DNA from: Gordius sp. MW1
Taxonomy: Eukaryota > Nematomorpha > Gordioida > Gordea > Gordiidae
Length of the DNA stretch: 64,000 bases
Direction: 5' to 3'
Assembly (NCBI GenBank): GCA_964036665.1
Contig: OZ038527.1
Coordinates: 17,196,221 to 17,260,220 of the forward strand
Shown: positions 33,737-45,890 of the stretch, piece after piece
Position numbering within the stretch: the first letter of the stretch is position 1
Layout of the letters: each line of letters begins with the position of its first letter
Program-made: the position numbers and the translations under genes
Notes under the pieces: model-generated
What the model saw: only the letters and a program-made list of their open reading frames with translations
What the model was told of the DNA's origin: nothing
Databases searched by the model: none

Positions 33737-34735
33737 AGGTTATATCTCAAACCTCTTATTTTTTAATATGTATAAAATTAGAAAAACTAAAGCATAAAAT
33801 CCAGATGATGCTAAACTTATAACAAGAACTCCTACATACACATAGCAGAGGTGGAGTGGAGTTAATCGAATCCACCCCTATCCAAAACATATCTAATTAC
33901 ACCTCATTTTAACAGGAATGAGGGATATTAGTTTTTTATGCAAGCCACTTAATAATTTATTCTATAGCGATGCAAGTGCTACTTCGTTAAAGGCGAGTAT
34001 CAGGTATCATAAGTAATAATAAGTTGGGGAATCATCTGCACCATCTTGATATACTGTGGTGGGGGCTAGGCGTTGATTTAATTTTTATTACACGGTTACT
34101 GTACGCAATAGCTAAATATTTCCACCAATCCTATGTGTTCATTTATAATGTCCGCATTTATCATTACTCTCTAGTTATTTATAATGTTCTCTCCCCCTAA
34201 ACTTTTATATGTTCATGATAAACAAATTTATCGACTCCACTCTTACGGAGTCAAAATAAATTATGTAACTAACAGGTAAGAATGTGCTTTTTACCAATTA
34301 AATAATGATGTGTTTTTAAGCGATCTGATCATATTACCCAGTTCGCGAACATTTATTGAACTAATAGTTCTTTTCCGGTATCATATCAACATTAACTAAG
34401 CAGCAAGATATTCCAACTCCTTTGCCCTTAAGTAAGTCATTAATTATAACAGAAAAAATCTAACACACATAAACAATTTGATGCAAAATAATTAAGATTT
34501 TGATCTAAACTTAGCAGAAATTTTTTCACGATTATACACTTAAAAAATATTTTATAATAAATGATTTTTCGTAGCTAAAATACTTCTTTTTATCCGATAG
34601 AGTCTGTCTTTAATGAAAGACGACAGTTTAGTTTATCTTACAATTTATATTTTTTTTGCATTAAATATATTAAATATTGAATAATTTTACGAATGATTAG
34701 GCCAGGACAAGACAAGGTATAGGTAGTTGTCTTTC

Positions 34736-34888
34736 CATGGGCGTAGCCAGCATTTCAATTAGAGAGAGGCAATAATGATTTAGGGAGGGGCAAAATGAAC
34801 AATTTATGAATTTAGCCATAATTTTAATAAATTTTTACAATTTTTTGAAACTCCCTTTCCCCCCCCCCCTTACCTGGGTACGCCTATG
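34736..34888. mobile_element. hAT-type MITE with perfect 8-bp duplication
   Basis: Ends are CATGGGCGTAGCCAGC and CTGGGTACGCCTATG. TGTCTTTC (34728-34735, 34889-34896) is duplicated exactly. The interior belongs to the AATGATTTAGGGAGGGGC subtype shared with 62466-62654. Confidence 0.92.
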
Positions 34889-35060
34889 TGTCTTTCGCGC
34901 TATTCTAACCCACATTTTGGCTACACTCATGTTTTAATAAATGAGTCATTATTCTTATTCATTGTATGACATTGACAAATAATGGTTTTCCTTAAAAGTG
35001 TATTGTGTCCCTAGTATGAAACAGAACCCTAAAATAACTTTATCAAGCCATTGATAGCCC

Positions 35061-35236
35061 CATGGGCGGAGCCAGGGGGCGGCAGGGAGGGGCGACTGCT
35101 CCCTTTAATTCCAATAATTCTTTAAAATTTAAAATAGCTATAGCTAAAATTATTTAAAATTATCATTTTGTCCCCCTCCCCTTTGATTATTATTGCCCCC
35201 CCCCCTTGTAAATTCAATCCTGGCTTTACACCCATG
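35061..35236. mobile_element. hAT-type MITE (CATGGGCGTAGCC family)
   Basis: Ends are CATGGGCGGAGCCAGG and CCTGGCTTTACACCCATG. Flanks GATAGCCC and GACAACCC match at 6 of 8. Typical GGCAGGGAGGGGCGACTGC block near the left end. Confidence 0.82.
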
Positions 35237-35387
35237 GACAACCCTTTCTCGCCTAAAATCACAAGCTAGCATAATAAATTAAATTAACAATTGCTTGTCA
35301 AGTTTACATGCAAAATATTTCTTATCTAGATAACTTAAATTAAAGATTATTTCGCTTATACTTATTTAGATATTTAACACATGCTCA

Positions 35388-35524
35388 CACGGGCGTAGCC
35401 ATGGTGAGCAGCAGATGCCATTCTATTTTCAATATTTAATATCATTAAGAAATCATAAAATTCATTTTGCCCCTCCCTAAATCATTACCAACCTTTTTTT
35501 ACATAAATTTTGGCTACACCCACG
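35388..35524. mobile_element. hAT-type MITE, eroded copy
   Basis: Ends are CACGGGCGTAGCCATGG and TTGGCTACACCCACG. CACATGCT follows the right end and also occurs two bases outside the left end, suggesting an 8-bp duplication plus small terminal change. Confidence 0.7.
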
Positions 35525-36107
35525 CACATGCTGCTAATTTAAAAAATGGCCAAAATTATATAGGGGGGATTCACATTTACTTTTCTATGATTGAGCTTGG
35601 TTACCATAACCGGAAACTTATGCTAAACTGAAATGCGTTGTCAGTCTTTGGATAAAAATTATGGATGGAAAATGTGGTTTTGCCAACATAAAAAGCAAAT
35701 TTTATTGCGTATGTTCGGATGTGCTATTAATATTTGCACCAAAAGGAAGACCACACAAAGCATCTTACCTCGGCTAAATATATAAAGGAAGGCGATGTAA
35801 TGCGTTAAATGAAAAGAACACATGATATTATGCTAAAGTTATGATGATTATGATGTATCAAACTTTTAAAATTTTCACATATCATGCAGAATTATTAGAT
35901 ATGAATTAAATTAGATTTTTTATAACATGGATGGAAAAGCTATAATGTTTAATTATCTTTAGATATGGTAAATCAATCTTTTTCGACTATCATTAGTCAG
36001 ACTTTGTTTCTGTTTAGGTTTAAAATTTTCACTCAACAAATTTGATAGGATTTAATTAATTTAAATATAAAACAGCAATTTGAAATTTGGCTTATATGGT
36101 CCATACC

Positions 36108-36338
36108 CAGGCGCGTAGCCAGGATTTTCTCAAGGGGGAAAAAATTTCCAAAAATTTTATTATAACATTTTTATTTCAACATCAAAATTATAAAATCTGG
36201 TATAAAACATAAAGAAAGTCATTATAAATAATTAACTTGGTCAGTTACGTTGCATTGCACAACTATAAAATTAAACTTTAGATCTAAAATATTTTTTTTT
36301 CATAAAAAATTGTCCCCCCCCCCGTATTTACGCCACTG
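36108..36338. mobile_element. Second hAT-type MITE family (CAGGCGCG ends)
   Basis: Left CAGGCGCGTAGCCAGGATTT and right TACGCCACTG, with a C-tract, bound 231 bp. The 8-bp duplication TCCATACC (36100-36107, 36339-36346) is perfect. The GATTTTCTCAAGGGGG segment is shared, inverted, with the fragment at 46405-46442, so this is a distinct family related to the CATGGGCGTAGCC MITEs. Confidence 0.88.
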
Positions 36339-36639
36339 TCCATACCTATAACACAACTGGTAAACGTGGGTCGATATGACAACAAAGTTCAATTGAAATA
36401 ATTAAGTTCCATAGTTTTTTGGTTCAATATAATCCAAGACGTATACAAGCTTTTAGGATATAGCTATGTTAATTAAATAAGCTTAATAATATTTTTGAGG
36501 CAAAGAATGTGGACATTATGGGCCACAGATACATTTATATTTTCCAATAGTTTACTAATTTATTAGAAATTTTTATTAACGTTTTGATAAAAAATGTTCG
36601 AAAGGGTTCTTTGATGCTACATGCGCGTAACACCAAGTT

Positions 36640-36790
36640 GAGATCTGCACGGGTAGGTCGGGGGTACGGAACGGACGGCCTTTGGAAATAAAAATATTTA
36701 ACAGGCAAAGGCGGGCTTAACAAATTTAGTAACAGGCTCAGGCAGGCCAAAAAAGTTTCATAACGGGCTTGAACGGGCCTTAAATTTTGA
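36640..36790. repeat. GGGC-rich hAT end fragment
   Basis: GATCTGCACGGGTAGG, GGCGGGC and CGGGCTTGAACGGGCC words resemble the ends of the GGCCCG hAT family. No partner end or duplication seen. Confidence 0.4.
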
Positions 36791-36932
36791 AAACGGTCGT
36801 GAAACTTTTTTAAAATTTAAACCTACCACAAACTGACTTTAAGAGATTCTTATTATATTTTTCATATGGTTTATTTGTATTCAAAATAAAATATGATTAG
36901 GTGCCTAAAATCCTTATATTAGAGTGGAAATG

Positions 36933-37099
36933 GTGCGCGGGCTACCCAGGGGGAGGCAGGGAGGAGCAGCTACCCCCCTTTAAATCCAAAAATTCTTCAA
37001 AATTTTTCGAAATTTGGGCTAAAATTTTTAAAATTATTATTTTGCCCCTCCCTAAATATGATTGCCTCCCCTCTAATTTCAATGCTGGTTACGCCCATG
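36933..37099. mobile_element. hAT-type MITE (CATGGGCGTAGCC family)
   Basis: The right end GCTGGTTACGCCCATG is good; the left GCGCGGGCTACCCAGG is eroded. The GGCAGGGAGGAGCAGC block and AAAATTATTATTTTGCCCC interior match the family. Confidence 0.75.
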
Positions 37100-37504
37100 G
37101 AAATTCATATTTAAATTTACGTAATCATTGCACTTATTTAGAAACATTTACCTTTTAAATTCCTTCATTTTCTATTTAGTGCTATATTAAGTTTAAAAAA
37201 TTTGCAATTTTATTTTATTCTAGTATTCACATAATTTATTAAAGTCACTTCTCTATTTTAAGCTAATTAATAGCAGTTTAAGATATTTTATAATGCAATT
37301 TTAAATTTGTTTTTAGAAATAAATATTGCAGTATAAAAGTATTCTGTGCGCAACTTGGACTTCTGCATATCTAATTTCACATTAATATTTAATTCATTTA
37401 ATTATGAATGATACCTTAAAAAAATTTTAAAACCACATTATTGTAAAAAAACCAAGGTAAAATATTCAAAATGTGATGTTGAACACTATATTAAGAGTTA
37501 TTAA

Positions 37505-38284
37505 TCACGGGCCGTTTTTAGGAGGTCAACCCGCCTGTACCTGTTTTGAATCAGGCCCGCCCGAGCCCGTCCAAACTTTTTGGGCACTTCATTCTGGCCC
37601 AAGAGCCCAGCTCGGCCCAATCGGGTTTCGGGCTGGGCTCCTGCAGAATTTTATAATATAATCGGGCCTGGGTTTGAGTCGGGCCTGTTGCAGCAGCCCG
37701 AACCGAGGCCCGAGCGCGGCCCAAATTGAACCAAAACAAATTAATCTTTATAAAATAGGATTTCAATTAAACTCGATATTAAATAATTATTCTTCGCTCA
37801 GCGTACATTATTTAGCTTCCAAACTTCAGTTTTTTCCCTTGTCTAATATAATATAACTGACCTGAATTGCAAGTCTAATTCTAGTATTTAAAAAGATTTA
37901 TAGTAGCTGCTACAACTTTAGAAATAAGATAAGTAAATATGTCGAAAGGTTTTTTATTTTGTTTTAACTGTTAAAAATGTATTTTATAAAGTTAAATTTT
38001 TAGTTTAAATGATAAACCGAATAAATTGTAACGAGTAAAAAAACTTGATTTCAAACTTATCTTAGTTCTAAATGCGAGAAATAACAATCAAATGCATTTT
38101 ATAATAGATGGTGAAGTAATTTTCAAAAAAATATTTTTTAAAAATTTATTTGGAAAATCCTGTAGGGCTCGGGGTCGAGCCAAAAATAAAAAAATCTTTC
38201 GGGCTTGGGCCAAGTTCGCGCAAAACACAAATTGAGAAGTCGGGCCGGGCTCTTGCAGGAATAATTTCATTTTGCAGGGCTCTA
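37505..38284. mobile_element. Non-autonomous hAT-like element, GGCCCG-rich ends (copy 1)
   Basis: The right end TTTTGCAGGGCTCTA inverts to TAGAGCCCTGCAAAA, a hAT-like terminus also seen at the start of copy 2 (TAGAGCCCTGAACGGGCC at 38985). Both ends are packed with GGCCCG/CGGGCC words. The AT-rich interior (37735-38210) matches 39055-39470 in order and orientation, for example ACTCGATATTAAATAATTAT. No transposase coding is left. The left border is approximate. Confidence 0.7.
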
Positions 38285-38700
38285 CCTGGCTACTACCAAG
38301 ATGGGATCATTACGCCCGACTTATTCAAAAATCTAAAATTTATGCAACATTGATTGCTATTTTACGCTATTAAGATATGCCGAGCAATTAAATCGGTGGA
38401 TTTTGTAAAGGTGTTAATATATTCCACATCTTGTCCATAATTAATGATAATTTCTTTATACTGTTATCCCCTGTTTTTTTGAACATAGTTAATGGGGTTG
38501 TAAAAAATTTTTTTTTTGAAAGTTATCAATCATAGAATCAAATGAATGCCAAATGTTAAAGATCTTTGTTTAATCAGACCCGCGACATAGTTGACCACAC
38601 AATCCTTTCTAAATGTAATTTTTATTTCTGGAAATTGACAAAAGTAAATTAAGATGCAATAATTCTTACAATAACAAAGTTAGTTGGTTAGCATTTTATA
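38285..38700. other. Gene-free stretch
   Basis: AT-rich sequence between two repeats; nothing supported. Confidence 0.35.
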
Positions 38701-38840
38701 CATAGGAGGCGTAGCCAAAGAGGGGGCAGCCACCCCCCCCCCCCCTAAAAATTAAAAAAAAATTATGTTATGCCCCCCCCCTAATTGAACTTAAGCAATT
38801 TGGCCTCCCCCCCCCAGTTCAAAACCTGGCTACGCCCATG
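38701..38840. mobile_element. hAT-type MITE (CATGGGCGTAGCC family)
   Basis: Left CATAGGAGGCGTAGCC, right CCTGGCTACGCCCATG, with long C-tracts near 38735 and 38774. Flanks ATTTTATA and ATTTATAC are similar but shifted. It lies between the two related hAT derivatives. Confidence 0.82.
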
Positions 38841-38984
38841 ATTTATACATATATTCTGAATCGTGTTATATAGAATAGCAATTTTAATAAGTTGAGTGTA
38901 GTCATTTAAAAGGAAATAAAATAAATATAAGCAAATTGTTTAAAATTATTTAGTATGACATGCACAATGAATGGATGTGATAGG

Positions 38985-39550
38985 TAGAGCCCTGAACGGG
39001 CCGCCTGAAGCCCGGCCAGAGCCTGACCTGAGGCCCGAGTTTGGATCGAATTTACTAAAGCAAACTAATCTTTTATAAAATATGATTTAAGTTAACTCGA
39101 CTCGATATTAAATAATTATCTTCGCACAGCGTATTAAAGCTTCCAAACTTCCGTTTTTCCCCCTGACTATTATAATATAACCATGAATATAACTGACCTG
39201 TATTGCAAATCTTATTCTAGTACTTAAATAGATTCATAGTAGCTGTTCTTTAAAAATAAGATAGTTTCTATTTCAAAAAGTTTTTTATTTAAAATTGTTA
39301 AAAATATTTTATAAAGTTAGATTTTTAGTTTTAAATTATTCGCTGAATAAATTGTGAGTGAAAATGGATTTTGTATTTCAAACTTATTATTACGAGTAAC
39401 AACAATCTAATGCATTTTATATTTAAATGGCGAAATATTTATATTTGAAAAATCGGATCGGGCCAAAAATAATAAATCTTTCGGGCTCGGGCCAGGCTCC
39501 GGTAAAATAAAAATTGAGAGGTCGGGCCTAGCTCGGGCAGAAGAATATAA
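38985..39550. mobile_element. Non-autonomous hAT-like element (copy 2)
   Basis: It starts TAGAGCCCTGAACGGGCC and continues into the same AT-rich interior as copy 1. The right end reaches AGGTCGGGCCTAGCTCGGGC and then fades, so the right terminus is lost. It carries no coding capacity. Confidence 0.7.
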
Positions 39551-40175
39551 AAGTGCATTAATTAAATAAAATATAAACACCCCTGATTAAGGATATCAAA
39601 TTACATTTTGTCGTTAAAAATTTGTGTTTCAAATATTAGGAATCCATATTAGGAAATTTAAAAGCTAAATTGCCGTTGTTGACAGTTAAAATTTAATATA
39701 AATTCCAGGACCATATACATAATTTTGGGCCCGCTATGGAATTTGTTTGCCTGGCCCAAGTCCGTTACAGAACATGTTAGTATTTTTTATATTTAAAGGC
39801 CCGCCCATACCCGAGCCTGCCCGTGATGATTTCGATATATCTACAAAATTATATTTTGATTGTGTAAATATATATGTATAGATAGATAATATACCCAAGT
39901 AATGGCTGGGAAACAAAAAAGTTGTAGAAATGGGCTTATTAATAACCAGCTTCCCCCTTAAGTTGAAAATTTTTTTAACCTAATCTTTAACAGATTATAT
40001 AAAGCTCAGACAGGCTGGCTTGTCTCATCTTTAATTGTATATAAGCTTCCAAGCATAAAATGCAAGTCTTATTGAGTCTCAGCCACAAATTTAAAAACAA
40101 TTTTGAAAAAATTATATACATTTATGTTCTCCTAGCCCTAGCTTTCGTTTATATAACTGTTTTAAAAAATATACT

Positions 40176-40326
40176 TTGGGGTACCCAGGATTTATGGGAG
40201 GGGCAAAAAGTTTAAGGGGGGAGGAAGCAAACTAATACTAAAGTTCGGAGTTTTGTTGAATCAAAAAATTAATTATAAGGCTGTGGGGCCAGTTGTCCGT
40301 CTTGTCTCAGCCTGCTACGCCCAATT
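40176..40326. mobile_element. hAT-type MITE, strongly eroded
   Basis: TTGGGGTACCCAGG on the left and CCTGCTACGCCCAAT on the right are decayed family ends; GGGAGGGGCAAAAAGTTTAA fits the interior. Confidence 0.55.
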
Positions 40327-40746
40327 TATTTAAAGCAAAGATCTTTTAGGACCCCCCTCGAATATGAACCAATATATTAACCCTTTGTAAAAATGTAAAA
40401 GCTAGCTTTGCCTACAACATTTATTTTTCAGATTTTTCTTATTACATAATCTCTGAAATAATATAAACTCTAAAATAATGTTTGTGTTCAAAATTGTTAA
40501 TATAAAACCCAAACACACTCACAATATAGTCAAAGATCATTTATATTTTTACAAGTTAGGGGCAAAATAATAATGTAAGTTTTAGATCTTTAAGTTAGAC
40601 ATTTCTTTATATCAAAAGGTTTCAAGCTAATAAAAAGTTTCTTTTGCGTAATATAATCCATCATAGGTAAATTAAGTTCAGGAATACAATAATTGTTTAC
40701 ACCTAAATTTAAAGGTGGAGCAGAAAAATGTTTGAATACAGCATAA

Positions 40747-40925
40747 CATTGGCCCAGCCAGGTTTTAGATTAGGGGGGGGGGCAAAACGTTTAGAAGTTT
40801 GCTTAGGGAGGGGCAAAACATAATTTTTTTTAATTTTTAAGGGTTTTTGCATTGAAAATATTTTTTTCGTCATTTAGGGGAGGGAAGGGGGGGGGCGCTC
40901 CCCCCTCCCCTTGGCTACGCCCATG
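40747..40925. mobile_element. hAT-type MITE (CAAAACGTTT subtype)
   Basis: Left CATTGGCCCAGCCAGG, right CTTGGCTACGCCCATG. Flanks CAGCATAA and CATCATAA match at 7 of 8. The interior GGCAAAACGTTTAGAAGTTT is the same subtype as 32325 and 49823. Confidence 0.85.
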
Positions 40926-42051
40926 CATCATAATTTATCATCAGTTGAAAAATAAAGTTTTTTACCTAAGCAACCCTGTCCTAATTATAAGCAAATTGTC
41001 CACCCAGTCATAGCCGAATCATTTGATGTCTGAACTGCCCTGCCCAAAATAATGATTTTTAAATTTTTACCGATAATTTCGTTATTCAGAATCAAAATTC
41101 TTAATTTGCTAAGATAAGAACTACAGTTTAAATTATACAATCCATTAATAATTTGAGAAAGTAATACACGAAAATGAAAGAATACACAAAAACAAAATAA
41201 TACACAATATAAAATATCTCATTGAACCCGATTTGCCCGAATCAAAAAATATTTGGACATGAGCGTGAAATTGTTTGTTCAAAAAAAATTAATAGCACAA
41301 AAATTTGCAGAGTTGTTCTTTGATTAATTTTATATTTAGCTAATCAAAAGTTAGGATTATATTAGATACTCGGTATTTTATATGAATTCATGAAAAACTA
41401 ATCTAAACTATTATAAACTATAAAAAACTAAAACATTTGATAAAGGGATAGTAGCTATTTTAAAATTTCAAGAATCTTGCAACTAAAATATCGTTTCTGC
41501 TAGAGGTCTGCATGAGCCGATATATTAAGTTGCGCCCCGGTTTTTCCGGCCAGCACGCAGCACGCAGATTTAATCAGGAAATTGCGTCGCACCAGGCCCG
41601 CACGATATAAAAACTCGTCCACATTGGTTAATTTTTTATTTCTATCACAAAAACGTTGTATGAAAGTTACTAATCTAGAGCCCATAAAAAATATAGTTTA
41701 ATATTATATTTTAAATTAAAGGCTTTCTATTTTAATAAGTTTGGATCTGATCCTTTTCTCTCTAAAAAACGACTGCCTTACTTAAAGTGCCCTCAATAGG
41801 CCCAGGGAATTGACAAAACTCTATATTAAAACATGTTTAAAATCTTTAAAACTCTCATGATTAAATTAAATCTGATACCAATGGATGATGAGCTATAGAG
41901 GCATATCTTACTTAATATCATCAAGTTTTGTATTTAGTGTCAGATAAATATCAAATTCATGAATTTCTATACTACTAGCTTGATTATATTTTAAATCCTA
42001 GACCTAAATAACAATAAATAACACAGCTCAACAAATGTTGACTTTGTGATT
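40926..42051. other. Gene-free stretch with a hAT end scrap
   Basis: No gene supported. TGCTAGAGGTCTGCATGAGC at about 41498-41517 resembles a hAT terminus (TAGAGGT..GCA), but no partner was located. Confidence 0.35.
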
Positions 42052-42875
42052 ACATCCCGCAATCCGATAAATAATTCTGATAGAGAATTTTGCGCTGAAA
42101 TAATTTGTTTTTAGTTTTTTCCTACAATTACCTGTTTTTTAGATATACGAGGTTGAAGGTGCCAAAAATGCCCTTTTAAGCCTTATATTGCCACGGTATT
42201 TTTAATATTTAGTGAAAAATAGTAATATATTCATGTAGATAAGTTTTATCTATGGTCCATTAATTTATTTTTTTTTGTTACACCTCTATATTTAAATTTA
42301 TTTACATCTTTGTGAACCCCTTCCCCTAATCATTCGTCCCACTATGTCTGTAAAAAGGAGTACATTAGTACATACTATACACGCGCTGTTTACTAACACA
42401 TCTCTCTCTCCCTTTCTCCATCTCTTCCACTCCCGCCTTCATATCTATACAAGCACACATGAAGGGGGCGGGAGTGGAGGAGAAAGAGAGAAGAGTAGAT
42501 GATGGGAGAGAGATATTTGTTAGTAAACATCGCCTACGCAGTATGAACTTTAATGTACTCCGTTTACCCGACATCGTGGGACGAATTTTGATAAGGAGAA
42601 GGGGTTTACGCAAACACCTATAAATTTGTGTATAAGGGTGATATAAAAAAATAAAAGAATGGACCTATAGATGAAACTTTAATCTACATGAATATATAAC
42701 TATTTCCACTAAATATTAAAAATGCCGTGGCAAAAAAGCCTCAAAAAGGCTTAAAAAGGGCATTTTTGGCACTTTCAACCTTGTATATCTAAAAAACTGG
42801 TAATTGTAAAAATAAAACTAAAAACATTTTATTTTTCAGCGCACTATCAGAATTATTGGTCGGATTGATGGATGT
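42052..42875. mobile_element. Foldback element with arms of about 400 bp
   Basis: The left arm starts ACATCCCGCAATCCG and the right ends CGGATTGATGGATGT. Matching inverted blocks run inward: GCGCTGAAATAA, ATATACGAGGTTGAA, AAATGCCC, GCCACGG, then GGTCCAT, GGAGTACATTA and GTTTACTAACA. They meet at CTTCCACTCCCGCC facing GGCGGGAGTGGAG around 42455. The two arms therefore pair almost throughout, giving a near-complete hairpin of about 820 bp. No target duplication is evident and no protein is encoded. Partial relatives lie at 24590-24697 and 26436-26674. Confidence 0.85.
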
Positions 42876-43300
42876 TTTTTTGTAGACCTGTGTAATTGTT
42901 AAATCAATATACCTGGCATCTTTTGTATATTTTTTTAAATATGTGTTAAAATTCTGTACATAAATTATTGTAATAGATAACAAAAAGGCAACTACATCGA
43001 CGAAGTGGTTAATTTTATTAAATTTATTTTGTTTAAAAAATTGTTTACAAGTAGCCCATCAAGATTATTTTAATCTTTAACGTTTAAGTCAGGTTAAAAT
43101 CGCATCGAAAATTAAAATTAGATACATAAATTATTATTTATTATATTATTCTTTTTTATACACATATGCAATTTGTTAAGTTTTTCGGTATTAATATTTG
43201 ATATCCTCGATCATATTTATTTGAATGGATTTCGAACCTAAGGTTATTATCATTAGATATAATATTTTTCCTCTTTAATTACAATAAAAAAAGCAACCAA

Positions 43301-43671
43301 CATGGGCGTACGCAGGGGGGGGCAGGGGGGGGCGGCTGCCCCCCCCTAATTTTAAAAATAAGATTTTTTCAATACAAAAACCCTCAAGAATTAAAAAAAA
43401 ATTTGTTTTGCCCCCCCCTAATTTTGCTCTGCCCCACCCTCATTAGGCTCTGCCCCACCCTAATGTGGCTCCCCCCCCCCTCCGAATAGCCGAGACCTTT
43501 TTTTTTTTTTTTTTTTTGCTCTCAGTAGAATTTTTGGTAAGGAAAAATTTTGGATTTGGATAGTCGAGACCTTTTTTTTTTTTTTTTTTTTTTTGCTCTC
43601 AGGAAAATTTTAGAAAAAATTTTTTTTTTTTAATCTGCCCCCCTCTAATTCAAAACCTGCGTACGCCCATG
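43301..43671. mobile_element. hAT-type MITE with internal tandem expansion
   Basis: Ends CATGGGCGTACGCAGG and CCTGCGTACGCCCATG are inverted, with a perfect 8-bp duplication GCAACCAA (43293-43300, 43672-43679). It is about twice the usual length. The extra sequence includes a duplicated unit with GAGACC, a run of more than 20 T, and TTTGCTCTCAG. There are also short repeats of CTCTGCCCCACCCT. Poly-T and poly-C tracts of this length are prone to slippage. Confidence 0.92.
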
Positions 43672-43679
43672 GCAACCAA

Positions 43680-45430
43680 TATAATTAATCTACCACAAAA
43701 TTCGATTTAAAAAGATAATTACGTGTTTATAAGATTTGGCGTTAGTTTTATTTAAATCATTTTATAATACATTAATTATTAATTTTATAAATTGATATTT
43801 TAATCCCCTCCATGCAAAGGCCAACTTAAAGTTTAAACTTAGTTTACAATTTTTTCTTTTTTCAATAATGATTGATAACAGTTATAATGAAATCGGTTAA
43901 ATCTTAATGATGTTTGGCGCTGACTTGCCACCCACTTAAATTATAATTTGCCCCCAACTTTTACATGATACAAATCGATAATGTTATAATATCATATTTC
44001 GGGTTAAGTTATATTTAAATTTGCTGTACTCATTTAAAAATGGATGGGGTAGGTGAGTGTAGGTCTAGAAATTCAAAATGAACTTTTAAATCATAAATGC
44101 CCTAACCCCCCCCCCCCCCGCGAGAGGCCCGCCCGCGCTTCCGAGGTATTATATAACCTCAAAGGCTGTGGATAAAATGGGCTTACACAACGTGGCTGAC
44201 TAATGGGGGATGGAGGGTTCAAGTTAATTGACCTTTACCCTACCAAAATGTATATATGCCACATTTATGTATGTGGCACGTCGTATGTTTGGATATAAAT
44301 TCAGACAGACATAGATAAATATGATGAAAAAGGACAGGATCGCCATTATATACATTTTACTTTCTCAACTTTCTTCTCATTTTCGCCGCAAATTAATAAG
44401 CAACACCACATCGTTAGCAGCGCTAACTTATATTTTACACCGGTGGGGAGGGGGCAATGTTATAAAAATTTTAATAACCATTTGTCAAACTTAATAATCG
44501 GCTACTATTAATAATAATCACCTTCTTAATAAAGAAGATGACCCAATGTTTATTCTAAGATAATAAATGTTTTAATTGGTAGGGCGACCACCTTTATTCA
44601 ATTAAAGCAAATGATAAAAAACTTATTTAAAACCATATTCTCCCCCTCACATTACAATTGGTGGTTAAATCCATGGACAATTCAATATGTTTAAAATTTA
44701 ACAAAGGTAGTTTTAACATAAAAGATAACATAAGATTTTAAAGTTCTTATTAATTCACACTTCTGTCTCATACTAATAATATTGCAGTAGCGTAGGGAAG
44801 GGGGGGGGGTGTTTCAGGTTAGAACCCCTCCCAGTGACAAAAAAATTAATTTTTTAAAATAATTATATGGAAAAATTCAATAATATTTATAGGAGTCTTG
44901 TTAAAGTTGCGCATATAGAAATAATAAATTATCTTAATCAAATTGATATTTAATTTTAGATAAAATCTATAAATTTTAACCTATTTATACAAAAATTTTC
45001 TGTTCCTAAAGCTTGTTTTTTAATAAGAAGAAATTTAATTCTTAATTATTTCTCAACAAAAACTCAACCATTAAAATTAACGAGGATGATGCTGATACAA
45101 GCCACATTTTATTTATAAAGGTAATTATTAATATTACTTTTTAAGTATTTAACATGGTTCTTTAAACTTACGTTCCATGTTTATAGAAATTGCGGGTATA
45201 CTACTGAGTATAATAATAAATGAAAATTTTACAAAGCGTTTTGCACATTTCATTCATGCATGTTTCATTTTTAAACATATTTTGAAATTTAATTTCTTTA
45301 GAAATTGTGCGTGCTAATTCTACAGTAGAAATTGACGTGAAAATTTAACTAAAAATTAATATTCCTTATCGTTTAGTAAATTCATTTTTAAAGTTTTTTT
45401 TTTAATGATCATGTTATAGCTAACTTAATT
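43680..45430. other. Gene-free stretch
   Basis: AT-rich DNA with G/C tracts near 44108 and 44800 that may be scraps of MITE ends. No coding signal found. Confidence 0.35.
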
Positions 45431-45439
45431 AAAACCAAC

Positions 45440-45890
45440 ACAACTGGCACCGCCAAAGCCGGGCATGGATGGGCTTTCAGTTAAAAATTGCTGGCCGGGC
45501 TTGGACGAGCGTTATGGTAATAAAACGGGCTCGGGAAGGGGCTAGCTATTAGCAGGGCAAAACCTTCTATTTTAATATATAAAAATGGTGTTTTTTATGA
45601 TGTTTATCATATTTTATCATTATTTAACTTTCCAACATAATTAAATTCATATTAATTTTTGTTTGTTATGAACACGGAACTTGTGATTTTTAAATAAGTG
45701 CCAAAAGTTTTTATTTTTTGGGGATGGTGAAAAATTATCAAAAATATTTAATTATATAAAACTACCAATTATCATAAATGGTTTTATGCAGCTTTAAGTG
45801 CTATTAGTGAAAATTTAACGGCGCGTTACTTGTTGGAAGAAACAAAAGTTTGTGTGGGACTGATACATTTAACATGATTAATATTGAACA
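45440..45890. repeat. hAT-like non-autonomous repeat, second of pair
   Basis: CCGGGCTTGG and ACGGGCTCGGGAAGGGGC mark a GC-rich end, followed by blocks shared with 23866-24245 (TTGTGATTTTTAAATAA, GAAAAATTATCAAAA, GGTTTTATGCAGC). Orientation is the same in both copies. Confidence 0.5.
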
